DNA from: Ruminococcus sp. | GTDB lineage: Bacteria > Bacillota > Clostridia > Oscillospirales > Ruminococcaceae | Assembly: GCA_017634275.1 (NCBI GenBank) | Contig: JAGBNQ010000062.1 | Span: 1 to 63,642 of the forward strand | Direction of reading: 5' to 3' | Length of the DNA: 63,642 nucleotides | Shown here: piece after piece, positions 43,044 to 51,346 of the stretch | Layout of the letters: every line of letters begins with the position of its first letter | Numbering within the stretch: the stretch's first letter is position 1 | Position numbers and translations under genes: made by a program | The notes under the pieces: generated by a model | The model's input: the letters and a program-made list of their open reading frames with translations, nothing else | Database searches by the model: none | What the model was told of the DNA's origin: nothing

Positions 43044-43077
43044 AACGGGACGAAAGCAGCTTGACCTCGTCCCGTTT
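43043..43077. terminator. Bidirectional terminator
   Basis: AAACGGGACGA ... TCGTCCCGTTT hairpin between convergent ppk and the PP2C gene. Confidence 0.85.
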
Positions 43078-44011
43078 AGTTTTCATCACTGTTTTTTTGA
43101 AATTTCTTTCTCAACATCTCGATCGAGCTGCTTGATAATTCTTCAAGGTCGGCATTCTTTCGCCGCCTTGCCTCGCGCATGATGAGCGCAAGCTCCTTTT
43201 CACGCTCGTGCCGCTTGGCTATGGCCATATCATGCTCTGACAGCTGATCCTCCGATATCAGCCCTATTACCGACATATTGTCAGTACTTCCGTTTCTCTG
43301 CGCTAAGCGGTGAATCATTTTTATCTTGTCATCAAACAGCGTGTCCATTGATAGGATTATCTGCATCTCATCAATGCTCACATAATCGCTCACCCCGTCC
43401 GAGCAGAGGATGATTATGTCTACCTTGTTTGCATCGCCTATCCTCGTCACAAGCGGAACATACTGCGGCTTTGGCGCCTGATGAACGCTCCCCACCGAGG
43501 AGATTATAGTCGCCCTCATCTGCGGTGTCAGCTCGTCAAATTCATCAATGCTCCCGTCATCGTAGAGATACTGTGCGAGCGATTGGTCGGTAGATATCTG
43601 CCTTATCTCGCCGTCGGTGTAGCGGTACATTCTGCTGTCGCCAATGTTTACGCAAAGGGCATTTCCGTCCTCGTCAATAAACAGCGAGCATAGCGTCGTC
43701 TGCATATTCATAGCGTTTTCAAGCCTTACACCGCGCTGCTTTATTTTGTTGTGGATAATGTTTATCTCCCTCTCAATGTCCGTCATTGATGAGTAGGAGA
43801 TAAGCGAGAGCTGCCTTAAGCATTGGTCTGAGGCTATCTCGCCTGCATTCTCGCCGCCCACGCCGTCACAAACTGCCGTTATAAAGGGCTGCTGTGCCCT
43901 CGAGCTGTAGCTGCCTTCGCTTAGCACCTCATGATTTATCAATATACCGTCCTCATTTCTGTCGCGGTATTGTCCGCAGTCGGTGAGGCCGAAAATATAA
44001 TAACTTCTCAA
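43076..44011 (-). CDS. PP2C-family protein phosphatase
   Basis: 311 residues; TTG start at 44011 is preferred because AAAGG sits nine bases upstream; an in-frame TTG at 44065 would overlap the divergent gene. Metal-binding motifs TDCGQYRDRNEDG, VCDGVGGENAGE, NIGDSRMYRY and CSDGVSDYV are intact. A charged, helical C-terminal extension (about 240-311) is added. It removes phosphate from Ser/Thr-phosphoproteins; no partner kinase gene is in the window. Confidence 0.92.
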   Translation of the reverse strand: MRSYYIFGLTDCGQYRDRNEDGILINHEVLSEGSYSSRAQQPFITAVCDGVGGENAGEIASDQCLRQLSLISYSSMTDIEREINIIHNKIKQRGVRLENAMNMQTTLCSLFIDEDGNALCVNIGDSRMYRYTDGEIRQISTDQSLAQYLYDDGSIDEFDELTPQMRATIISSVGSVHQAPKPQYVPLVTRIGDANKVDIIILCSDGVSDYVSIDEMQIILSMDTLFDDKIKMIHRLAQRNGSTDNMSVIGLISEDQLSEHDMAIAKRHEREKELALIMREARRRKNADLEELSSSSIEMLRKKFQKNSDEN

Positions 44012-44048
44012 ATTAAGTTTACCTTTCAGATGATTGGAGTTTTTAAAA

Positions 44049-44423
44049 ATGTTTGGATTATTCAAAAAGAAAGCCCCCGAGGAGACCTCCCTTCAAAAGC
44101 GCCTTCGTGACCTTAAGCTCAGAAAAATAAGCTATGTCGATACCGATTTTGAAGAGTTTGCACGCCTTATGCGTTCAGATGTAAAAAACTGGCTTAAGCT
44201 AAAGCCCGTAAATTACTATGCAATAAAGCGCGAGTATATCATGGGCTCAGTCTATACCTCGCCCGATTACTCAGAAAACTACGTCAGCTTTGAGCGCTAC
44301 GAGCAGGAGCGCCGCACTGATAAAAGCGATATCTACGCGGTAGATTTCGAGCTTTTGTCAAAGGCACTCGCTAAGGTCGGTATCATAATCACCCGTTCTG
44401 ATGAGAGTGAGCCGATACAGTAG
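44049..44423 (+). CDS. Unknown small cytoplasmic protein
   Basis: 124 residues from ATG 44049 (MFGLFKKKAPEETSLQ) with TTGGAG upstream. Charged and helical; no domain recognised. It is divergent from the PP2C gene with only 37 bp between and overlaps the convergent PAP2 gene by 35 bp at its 3' end. Confidence 0.65.
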   Translation: MFGLFKKKAPEETSLQKRLRDLKLRKISYVDTDFEEFARLMRSDVKNWLKLKPVNYYAIKREYIMGSVYTSPDYSENYVSFERYEQERRTDKSDIYAVDFELLSKALAKVGIIITRSDESEPIQ

Positions 44424-45039
44424 CCTTTTCGTTTTCCTCTTCCTCTATCTCCTCTGCGATTATCTCGGCATTCTCATCAGCGCCTGTCGTTCTCAGCTTT
44501 TTCTCATCGTGCTTTTTGAGCAGATAAACGACAAGCTTGTCCATAAGAACGCCTGTAATTATGCCTATCATCGCCCCCGTGAGTACATCGGTAGGGTAGT
44601 GAACGTAAAAATAAAGCCTTGAAAATGATATCAGCACAGATGTTATAATCGAAATGATTCCGTATGTCAGCTTGTGCCGCGCTATAACAGTCGATACCGC
44701 AAAGCTTGCCCCTGCGTGCCCCGAGGGGAAAGATGAATCGTCAGGCACTCTCACTATCGTGTCTATCACCCTGCTTTTGTTTGCAAAGCATGGGCGCGTT
44801 CTGTTTATAAGCGGCTTTAGTATTACATTTACACAAAGCGCCTCAATAGCAAGCGCTGCCGCACAGCAAAAGCCCAGGCGCCTTGTCTTTGGTATTATCA
44901 TCAAAACAATAGTCAGCGCTATCCAGAAGATACCACCCTCGCCCAAAAGGGTCACAGCACGCAGAAAATATGTAAGGGCGGTGTTTCTTATCTCGTAAAT
45001 AGTATCAAGAATGTCAAATTCAGTAAGATAATAGTTCAA
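44389..45039 (-). CDS. PAP2-family membrane phosphatase
   Basis: 216 residues; TTG start at 45039, after GGAAGG and downstream of the promoter at 45071, so the longer frame is excluded. PAP2 motifs: KPLINRTRP, PSGHAGASF and SRLYFYVHYPTD. Five to six transmembrane segments. The C-terminal tail is Glu-rich. It probably dephosphorylates undecaprenyl pyrophosphate or phosphatidic acid outside the membrane. Confidence 0.9.
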   Translation of the reverse strand: MNYYLTEFDILDTIYEIRNTALTYFLRAVTLLGEGGIFWIALTIVLMIIPKTRRLGFCCAAALAIEALCVNVILKPLINRTRPCFANKSRVIDTIVRVPDDSSFPSGHAGASFAVSTVIARHKLTYGIISIITSVLISFSRLYFYVHYPTDVLTGAMIGIITGVLMDKLVVYLLKKHDEKKLRTTGADENAEIIAEEIEEEENEKATVSAHSHQNG

Positions 45040-45070
45040 AATAATCCTTCCTATTCGTTGTTTTTTTTCT

Positions 45071-45099
45071 ATTATACCACAACTTTTACACTTTTGCAA
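45071..45099 (-). promoter_or_regulatory. Promoter of the PAP2 gene
   Basis: Minus strand TTGCAA (45094-45099), 17-bp spacer, TATAAT (45071-45076). It fixes the start of the gene. Confidence 0.75.
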
Positions 45100-45174
45100 T
45101 AATAAGATAAATATGAGTTACCAATTTTTTGTTAATATAAACGTGCAATGTTAGTCAATTGGAGGAATACAAAA

Positions 45175-46917
45175 TTGTTTCGTCTTGCAAGATTTTTAAA
45201 GCATTATAAGCTCCAAAGCCTTTTCGGGCCGCTTTTCAAGCTTACCGAGGCGGTTTTTGAGCTTTTAGTTCCCGTAGTTATGGCAAAAATGATAGATATA
45301 GGCGTCAAGAATAACGATAAGGCATATATCTACCATAGCGGCATCATTCTCGTGGTGCTTGGAATTTTAGGCCTTACCGCCTCACTTACCGCCCAGTATT
45401 TCGCCGCGCGCGCATCAACGGGCTTTGGCACAGAGCTTAGAAACGCGCTCTTTAAGCATATAAACACCCTCTCCTTTAAGGAGGTCGATAAATTCGGCAC
45501 CCCCTCGCTCGTCACGCGCCTTACAAATGACTGTGACCAGGTGCAGACGGGGGTAAATATGATACTCCGCCTTTTCCTGCGCAGTCCTTTTATTGTAGTC
45601 GGCGCAGTTATAATGGGGCTTACTATAAGTGTCAGGCTCACACTTATTTTCCTTATTGCCGCCCCCGTGCTTGCCCTTATCATCTTTGCTATTATCAAAA
45701 AGACTATAGTTTTGTATAAGACCACGCAAAAAAAGCTTGACCGCGCCTCATCTATCACCCGTGAGAACCTGACGGGCGCAAGGGCTATCCGCGCATTCTC
45801 GCGCCAGCAGGACGAAATAAATGATTTTGAGCAAAACTCAAATGAACTTTATATAAACCAGCTCATAGCAGGCAAGATATCCGCCCTTATGAACCCGTTT
45901 ACCTATATAGTTGTAAACCTTGCTATAATCGCAATAATTTGGTACGGCGGCAAAAACGTCTATACGGGCTCTATCACTCAGGGCGAGGTGATAGCCCTTG
46001 TAAACTATATGAACCAGATACTCTTAGCCCTTGTTGCCCTTGCAAACCTTATCGTTATCATCACAAAGGCGCAGGCATCGGCGGTAAGAGTAAACGAGGT
46101 CTTTGATACAAAAACCACCATTTCAGACGGCAGGGGTGTTGACCCAAAGGCTACGGATATCGCCGTAGAGTTTAAAAACGTGACATTTTCCTACTATTCA
46201 TCAAGCGATGATGCGCTTGAAAATATATCCTTTAAGGTGAAAAAGGGCGAAACTGTCGGCATTATCGGCGCTACGGGCTCGGGTAAATCCACCCTCGTAA
46301 ACCTTATTCCTCGCTTTTACGATGTTTCCTCGAGGCAGGTGATTGTAAACGGCGAGAATGTCAAGGACTATACCTTGTCATCACTCCGTAAGCGTATAGG
46401 CATAGTCCCTCAAAAGGCCGTTCTCTTTAAAGGAACGATAAGGGATAATATGCGCTGGCGCGATAAGTCTGCTACTGATGAGCAGATAAAAAAAGCGCTC
46501 TCGATCTCCCAATCGCTTGACTTTGTTAAGGAAAAGCGCGGCTGTCTTGACTATAAGATATTGCAGGGCGGCAAAAACCTTTCGGGCGGCCAGCGCCAGC
46601 GTCTTACCATTGCAAGGGCGCTTGTGGGTGAGCCCGAAATTCTAATCCTTGATGACTCATCATCTGCCCTTGACCTTGCAACAGATGCCCACCTAAGAAA
46701 AGCTATCTCGCACGAGACAGATAATATGACGGTGTTTATCGTTTCCCAGCGTATCTCTTCAGTAAGAAATGCCGATAAGATACTTGTTCTTGATGACGGC
46801 ATTCTCGCAGGTGTTGGAACTCATAACGAGCTTGCAGACTCATGCGAGGTCTATAAGGAAATATGCCGCTCACAAAATGTTGAAACAGAGAAAGGGGGAG
46901 ATGTCAATGGAAAATAA
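45175..46917 (+). CDS. ABC exporter half-transporter, degenerate ATP site subunit
   Basis: 580 residues; TTG start at 45175 behind GGAGG. Six-helix membrane domain (about 1-310) and an ATPase domain: Walker A GATGSGKST, signature LSGGQRQR, but Walker B is LILDDSSSALD (Asp in place of catalytic Glu) and the H-loop is VSQRISS (Gln for His). Together with the next gene it forms a heterodimeric multidrug- or lipid-type exporter. There is no C39 peptidase domain, so it is not a leader-cleaving exporter. Confidence 0.92.
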   Translation: MFRLARFLKHYKLQSLFGPLFKLTEAVFELLVPVVMAKMIDIGVKNNDKAYIYHSGIILVVLGILGLTASLTAQYFAARASTGFGTELRNALFKHINTLSFKEVDKFGTPSLVTRLTNDCDQVQTGVNMILRLFLRSPFIVVGAVIMGLTISVRLTLIFLIAAPVLALIIFAIIKKTIVLYKTTQKKLDRASSITRENLTGARAIRAFSRQQDEINDFEQNSNELYINQLIAGKISALMNPFTYIVVNLAIIAIIWYGGKNVYTGSITQGEVIALVNYMNQILLALVALANLIVIITKAQASAVRVNEVFDTKTTISDGRGVDPKATDIAVEFKNVTFSYYSSSDDALENISFKVKKGETVGIIGATGSGKSTLVNLIPRFYDVSSRQVIVNGENVKDYTLSSLRKRIGIVPQKAVLFKGTIRDNMRWRDKSATDEQIKKALSISQSLDFVKEKRGCLDYKILQGGKNLSGGQRQRLTIARALVGEPEILILDDSSSALDLATDAHLRKAISHETDNMTVFIVSQRISSVRNADKILVLDDGILAGVGTHNELADSCEVYKEICRSQNVETEKGGDVNGK

Positions 46918-48658
46918 AAAGCTTTCCGCCGCCCCTTTAAAGTCTGTTCTTCTCTACGCAAAGCCTTATATAGCCTATCTTGTCTTAGGCCTTGTCTTTG
47001 CAGTGATATCGGTATCTCTTACCCTCTACGCGCCTATCCTCACGGGTCGGGGAATTGACCTTATCATAGAAAAGGGGAGGGTCGATTTTGATGCCCTTTC
47101 ACCCATTCTCATAAAGCTTGGTATAATAGCAGGCATTGTCGCACTTACTCAGTGGCTTATGTCGCTTTGCACAAATAAAGTCACCTACCTCACTATCCGC
47201 GATATCAGAAACGATGCCTTCAAGCGCCTTGAGCATCTTCCTCTGCGCTATATCGACTCTAACCCCCACGGCGATATCCTCTCGCGTATGATAAGCGATA
47301 TGGAGCAGATATCAGACGGCCTTATTATGGGCTTTGCTCAGCTTTTTACGGGGCTTGTTACTATCATAGGCACGCTCGGCTTTATGCTCTCGGTCAATGT
47401 CAAGATAACGCTTATAGTTGTGGTGATAACCCCTCTTTCGCTCTTTGTGGCAAGGTTTATCTCAAAGAATACCTTTTTGCTATTTAAGGACAGATCAGTC
47501 ACGCGCGGCGAGCTCACCTCGGTTGTCGAGGAAATGACGGGCGAGCAAAAGACAGTAGCCGCCTTCTGCCATGAACAGGACGCTTATGATAGCTTTGCTG
47601 AGATAAACGAGCGCCTTAGAAAAATAAGCGCGCGCGCTATCTTCTTTTCATCGCTTACAAACCCCAGCACGCGCTTTATTAACGGCCTTGTTTATTCCTT
47701 TGTGGGTATTTTCGGCGCTGTTTCCGTTATAAGCGGCTCGGGCTTTACGGTAGGTCAGCTTTCCTGCTTTCTCACCTACGCTAACCAGTATACCAAGCCC
47801 TTTAACGAGATATCGGGCGTTATTACCGAGCTGCAAAGCGCTATCGCCTGCGCAAAGCGCGTTTTTGAGCTTATCGACGAGCCCGAGGAGATATCGGATA
47901 AGGATAATGCCGTTCTTGATGACTGCAAGGGCAATGTGAAAATAAGCGATGTTTCATTCTCCTACACCCCCGATATCCCGCTTATTGATGATTTAAACCT
48001 TGATGTAAAGCAGGGTCAGCGCATTGCCATAGTAGGCCCTACGGGCTGCGGCAAGACAACTATCATAAATCTGCTTATGCGCTTTTATGATGTTACCGAG
48101 GGCTGTGTGAGCGTTGAGGGGAAGGATATAAGAGAGCTTACCCGAAACTCACTTCGCTCCCACTACGGAATGGTCTTGCAGGAAACGTGGCTCAAATCGG
48201 GAACTATCTATGAAAATATAGCCTATTCAAAGCCTGATGCAACGCGCGAGGAGGTAATAGCCGCCGCTAAGGCCGCCCATGCCGATAGCTTTATCCGCAG
48301 ACTGCCCGAGGGCTACGATACGGTCATTTCCGATGACGGCTCAAATATCTCGGCAGGTCAGAAACAGCTCCTTTGTATAGCAAGGGTAATGCTTATGGTG
48401 CCGCCGATGCTCATTCTTGATGAGGCTACCTCGTCAATTGATACCATGACGGAGATCCGTATCCAGCGCGCCTTTGCAAAGCTTATCAAGGGCAGGACGA
48501 GCTTTATCGTAGCCCACCGCCTTTCAACTATAGTTGAGTCCGATTGTATTCTGGTCATGGATAAAGGCCATATAATCGAGCAGGGAACTCACGAGCAGCT
48601 CCTTGCCAAAAAAGGCTTTTACTATGAGCTGTATATGTCGCAGTTTTGCAATGATTAA
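46907..48658 (+). CDS. ABC exporter half-transporter, canonical Walker B subunit
   Basis: 583 residues; start at 46907 (MENKKLSAAPLKSV) set by GGGGGAG; it overlaps the partner gene by 11 bp. Six-helix membrane domain and ATPase with GPTGCGKTT, Walker B LILDEATSSID and H-loop VAHRLST intact, but the signature is ISAGQKQ. The good and bad motifs complement those of the partner, as in heterodimeric exporters with one active site. Substrate unknown. Confidence 0.92.
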   Translation: MENKKLSAAPLKSVLLYAKPYIAYLVLGLVFAVISVSLTLYAPILTGRGIDLIIEKGRVDFDALSPILIKLGIIAGIVALTQWLMSLCTNKVTYLTIRDIRNDAFKRLEHLPLRYIDSNPHGDILSRMISDMEQISDGLIMGFAQLFTGLVTIIGTLGFMLSVNVKITLIVVVITPLSLFVARFISKNTFLLFKDRSVTRGELTSVVEEMTGEQKTVAAFCHEQDAYDSFAEINERLRKISARAIFFSSLTNPSTRFINGLVYSFVGIFGAVSVISGSGFTVGQLSCFLTYANQYTKPFNEISGVITELQSAIACAKRVFELIDEPEEISDKDNAVLDDCKGNVKISDVSFSYTPDIPLIDDLNLDVKQGQRIAIVGPTGCGKTTIINLLMRFYDVTEGCVSVEGKDIRELTRNSLRSHYGMVLQETWLKSGTIYENIAYSKPDATREEVIAAAKAAHADSFIRRLPEGYDTVISDDGSNISAGQKQLLCIARVMLMVPPMLILDEATSSIDTMTEIRIQRAFAKLIKGRTSFIVAHRLSTIVESDCILVMDKGHIIEQGTHEQLLAKKGFYYELYMSQFCND

Positions 48659-48669
48659 GGAGGTTTACT

Positions 48670-49323
48670 ATGCTTAAAGCAGTAATATTTGATATGGACG
48701 GCCTGCTTGTAGATACCGAAAAGCTATTGCAGCGCTTCTGGGTCGAGGCAGCGCAGTTTTACGGCTACCCTATGAAAAAGGAACACGTTTTGCAGATACG
48801 CTCAATGTCTGCAAAGCTTGCAGCACCGCTTTTGCAAAGGTTAGTCTGCGAGGATTTTGACTACCCTAAGGTAAGGCTAAAGCGCTTAGAGCTTATGAAC
48901 GCATTTATCGCCGAAAATGGCATAGAAAAGAAAAAGGGTATTGACGAGCTGCTTGATTACCTTGATACTACATCTCTTAAAAAAGCCGTCTGCACCGCTA
49001 CCGACAGTGAGCGAACAAAGCTCTATCTTGAAAGCATAGGCATATACCACCGCTTTGATAAAGCAATAAGCGGCAATATGATAAAAAACGGCAAGCCTGC
49101 CCCCGATATCTATCTTTATGCGTGTGAGCAGTTAGGCCTTGCCCCGAGCGAGTGCATAGCTCTGGAGGACAGCCCCAACGGTATAACCTCCGCCTATGAC
49201 GCAGGCTGTATGCCGATAATGGTTCCCGACCTTACGCCCCCCGACGAGGTAACAAAGCCAAAAACTATCGCGGTCTGCGAAAGCCTTGACAAGGTGATAG
49301 ATATAGTCAAAAAGATGATATAG
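48670..49323 (+). CDS. HAD-superfamily phosphatase (beta-phosphoglucomutase-like)
   Basis: 217 residues. HAD motif I FDMDGLLVDTE, motif II ATDSE-type CTATDSERTK, motif III Lys (KNGKPAPDIY) and motif IV ALEDSPNGI. Helical cap between motifs I and II. It acts on a small phosphorylated metabolite. AAGGAGG 6 bp upstream; follows the ABC genes directly. Confidence 0.9.
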   Translation: MLKAVIFDMDGLLVDTEKLLQRFWVEAAQFYGYPMKKEHVLQIRSMSAKLAAPLLQRLVCEDFDYPKVRLKRLELMNAFIAENGIEKKKGIDELLDYLDTTSLKKAVCTATDSERTKLYLESIGIYHRFDKAISGNMIKNGKPAPDIYLYACEQLGLAPSECIALEDSPNGITSAYDAGCMPIMVPDLTPPDEVTKPKTIAVCESLDKVIDIVKKMI

Positions 49324-49338
49324 CTCTCCCGTAAATAT

Positions 49339-49374
49339 AAAAGCTCTGCACCATTTTAAGGTACAGAGCTTTTT
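49339..49374. terminator. Bidirectional terminator
   Basis: AAAAGCTCTG ... CAGAGCTTTT hairpin between convergent genes. Confidence 0.85.
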
Positions 49375-49857
49375 TCATAGCCTGCAAAGCATTATGTATT
49401 CTTCCTTGTTTTCGTCCACTATCTCAAACCCGACATTTTTATACATCTTCACCGCGTAGTTTTGCTTTTGAACTGCGAGTGATGCCTGTTCTATGCCTTC
49501 TTTCCTCAGCCTTTCGAGCATGGCGCGCATAAGTGCCGTTCCTATGCCCTTTCCGCGGTATTCCTTGTAAAGCGATATCGCAAATGATGGGGTTTGCTCA
49601 TCAATATGCCCGTAATCATTCATGATGCGTACCCATACAGCCCCCACAGCCTTTGTGCCGACCTCGGCTATAAGTGCAATATCATGCTTACCCTTGCCAA
49701 AATCCCTGATGTATACCTGTAATTCGGGCTGCTTGATTATCTCTCTCGGCGGCGGCTCAACCCCCTCGGGGATAAATATCGCCTCATATAAAAAATCATC
49801 AAGCAATGGGTATTCGCTTTCTCTTATTTCTCTGATAATGTAATCTGTCTTTTCCAT
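49375..49857 (-). CDS. GNAT-family N-acetyltransferase
   Basis: 160 residues from ATG 49857 (MEKTDYIIREIRESEY). The acetyl-CoA loop EYRGKGIGTALM and the QKQNYAVKMYKNVGFEIV motif are clear. The gene starts 4 bp after the stop of the LCP gene, so it is cotranscribed with it. The substrate is unknown. Confidence 0.9.
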   Translation of the reverse strand: MEKTDYIIREIRESEYPLLDDFLYEAIFIPEGVEPPPREIIKQPELQVYIRDFGKGKHDIALIAEVGTKAVGAVWVRIMNDYGHIDEQTPSFAISLYKEYRGKGIGTALMRAMLERLRKEGIEQASLAVQKQNYAVKMYKNVGFEIVDENKEEYIMLCRL

Positions 49858-49861
49858 ATAT

Positions 49862-51148
49862 TTATCCGTAAATGCTTTTTCTGAGTGTTTCTTTTGCCCT
49901 GTCAAAGTCAATATCAAGTGTCGATCCTACATCATGGTCGCCGTAGGTGTAGCCTTCGTCCTCGGGAATACGCTGCTGCTCGATATCGTATTTCGCTATG
50001 AACGGCAGTCCGTAGGATAAGAAATAAAGCTCGTTTGAGGTGTAGTTTGTAGTAAGGCTGCCAAGCGTCGTTTCAATAAAGCCGTTAAGCTCTATCGGGT
50101 TTAGGGTCTTTGCCTTTTCTATTATTTTTGAAATTACCGTTCTCTGCCGCTGTGTTCTTTCAAAGTCGGCATTTCCTACATATCTTAGCCTTGCATAAGC
50201 AAGCGCCTGATTGCCGTTTAGGTGCATATCCTTTCCGCCGTGGTCAAGGTAATCGGTACCCTTTTTGTTGCCGAAGATGTTGTTTTGCTCGCCCATGGGG
50301 TCTTCCATTCCTGCGGCCTCTTCATCGCTTATGTCAAGCTCGATCCCGCCGACAGCGTCAACTATTTTCGCAAACGAGAAGAAATCAACGTAAAAATACT
50401 TGTCAACCGAAATGTCAAAGTTGTATTCTATCGTGTCAAGCAAAAGCTCAACACCGCCGTAGACGTTTGCGGCATTTATCTTGCCCATATCGTCTGCCCC
50501 GTCACCGTCACGGTCAAGCCCGGGGAAGGTAACATAGGTATCTCTCATAAACGATGTCATTATCGTCTTTTTGTTTTTCTTATCTATTGATAAGAGGATT
50601 ATCGAGTCAGTCCTTCCTCGCTCCTCTAAGCTCCTCGTGTCCGACCCTACAAGCAGGATATTTAATACATCGTCACTTTCCATAGAGCCGCTCGTGTAAT
50701 TTCTCTGCCCAGTTTCCACCTTTTTCACATCACCTATATATTTCCATATAAGCACCTGCAATATCACAAACACTATAAGCGCCAACACCAGAATTATGAC
50801 AAAGAATTTCTTTATCGGGTTCATCTTTTTCTTTTTCTGCTTTTTGTGTGCCCCGAAATTCTGTTTTATATCCTCGCTGTCATGCTTTTTGTATGCGCTC
50901 TGCTTTTTCTTTTTGCTTTTGGCAGGCGCTTTTCTTTCATTATCTCTTCTCGGCTGCGGCTCTCTGACGGGCGGCGGAGCATACTGTCCCTCGTCTATGT
51001 CCTCATCAAAGTCATCATAGTCATCTTCCTCATACTCGCTGCTTTGTGAAAGCCTGTTGTAGCGCTCAAGCTGCCGTCTGTACTGCTCGGCGTAGTCGTC
51101 ATTATCCGCGCCGTCATATATCTCATCATCGTATATTTTCTTGCTCAT
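49862..51148 (-). CDS. LytR-CpsA-Psr family cell wall glycopolymer ligase
   Basis: 428 residues; start at 51148 behind AGGAGA. The N-terminal 115 residues are cytoplasmic and highly charged (Asp/Tyr-rich, then Lys-rich), followed by one transmembrane helix (VIILVLALIVFVILQVLIW) and an LCP domain with LLVGSDTR, RTDSIILLSID, SFMRDTYV and KINAANVYGG. It attaches wall polymers to peptidoglycan outside the cell. Confidence 0.92.
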   Translation of the reverse strand: MSKKIYDDEIYDGADNDDYAEQYRRQLERYNRLSQSSEYEEDDYDDFDEDIDEGQYAPPPVREPQPRRDNERKAPAKSKKKKQSAYKKHDSEDIKQNFGAHKKQKKKKMNPIKKFFVIILVLALIVFVILQVLIWKYIGDVKKVETGQRNYTSGSMESDDVLNILLVGSDTRSLEERGRTDSIILLSIDKKNKKTIMTSFMRDTYVTFPGLDRDGDGADDMGKINAANVYGGVELLLDTIEYNFDISVDKYFYVDFFSFAKIVDAVGGIELDISDEEAAGMEDPMGEQNNIFGNKKGTDYLDHGGKDMHLNGNQALAYARLRYVGNADFERTQRQRTVISKIIEKAKTLNPIELNGFIETTLGSLTTNYTSNELYFLSYGLPFIAKYDIEQQRIPEDEGYTYGDHDVGSTLDIDFDRAKETLRKSIYG

Positions 51149-51182
51149 TTTTTCTCTCCTAAGTTTTATTGTTGTCCCAAAT

Positions 51183-51211
51183 ATTATATTATATTTTTCC
51201 CCTCTTGTCAA
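51183..51211 (-). promoter_or_regulatory. Promoter of the LCP gene
   Basis: Minus strand TTGACA (51206-51211), 17-bp spacer, TATAAT (51183-51188). Confidence 0.8.
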
Positions 51212-51276
51212 TCATCTTTTGCCAAATTGCCTAAAGCTTTTGTTCAAAAGTCCTCTACTTTGTTTAATAATCAGTA

Positions 51277-51305
51277 TTGAAATGGGCGCAAAAATAGTGT
51301 ATAAT
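51277..51305 (+). promoter_or_regulatory. Promoter of prfC
   Basis: TTGAAA (51277-51282), 17-bp spacer, TATAAT (51300-51305). Confidence 0.75.
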
Positions 51306-51346
51306 AAATTGTGTATGCAAAAATTAAAGAATTGAGGTCAAGTAAT

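Noticed and set aside
45175-48658. ABC transporter pair as the exporter of the leader peptides
   Set aside because: Neither subunit has an N-terminal C39 peptidase domain, and the genes are 36 kb away in another context.
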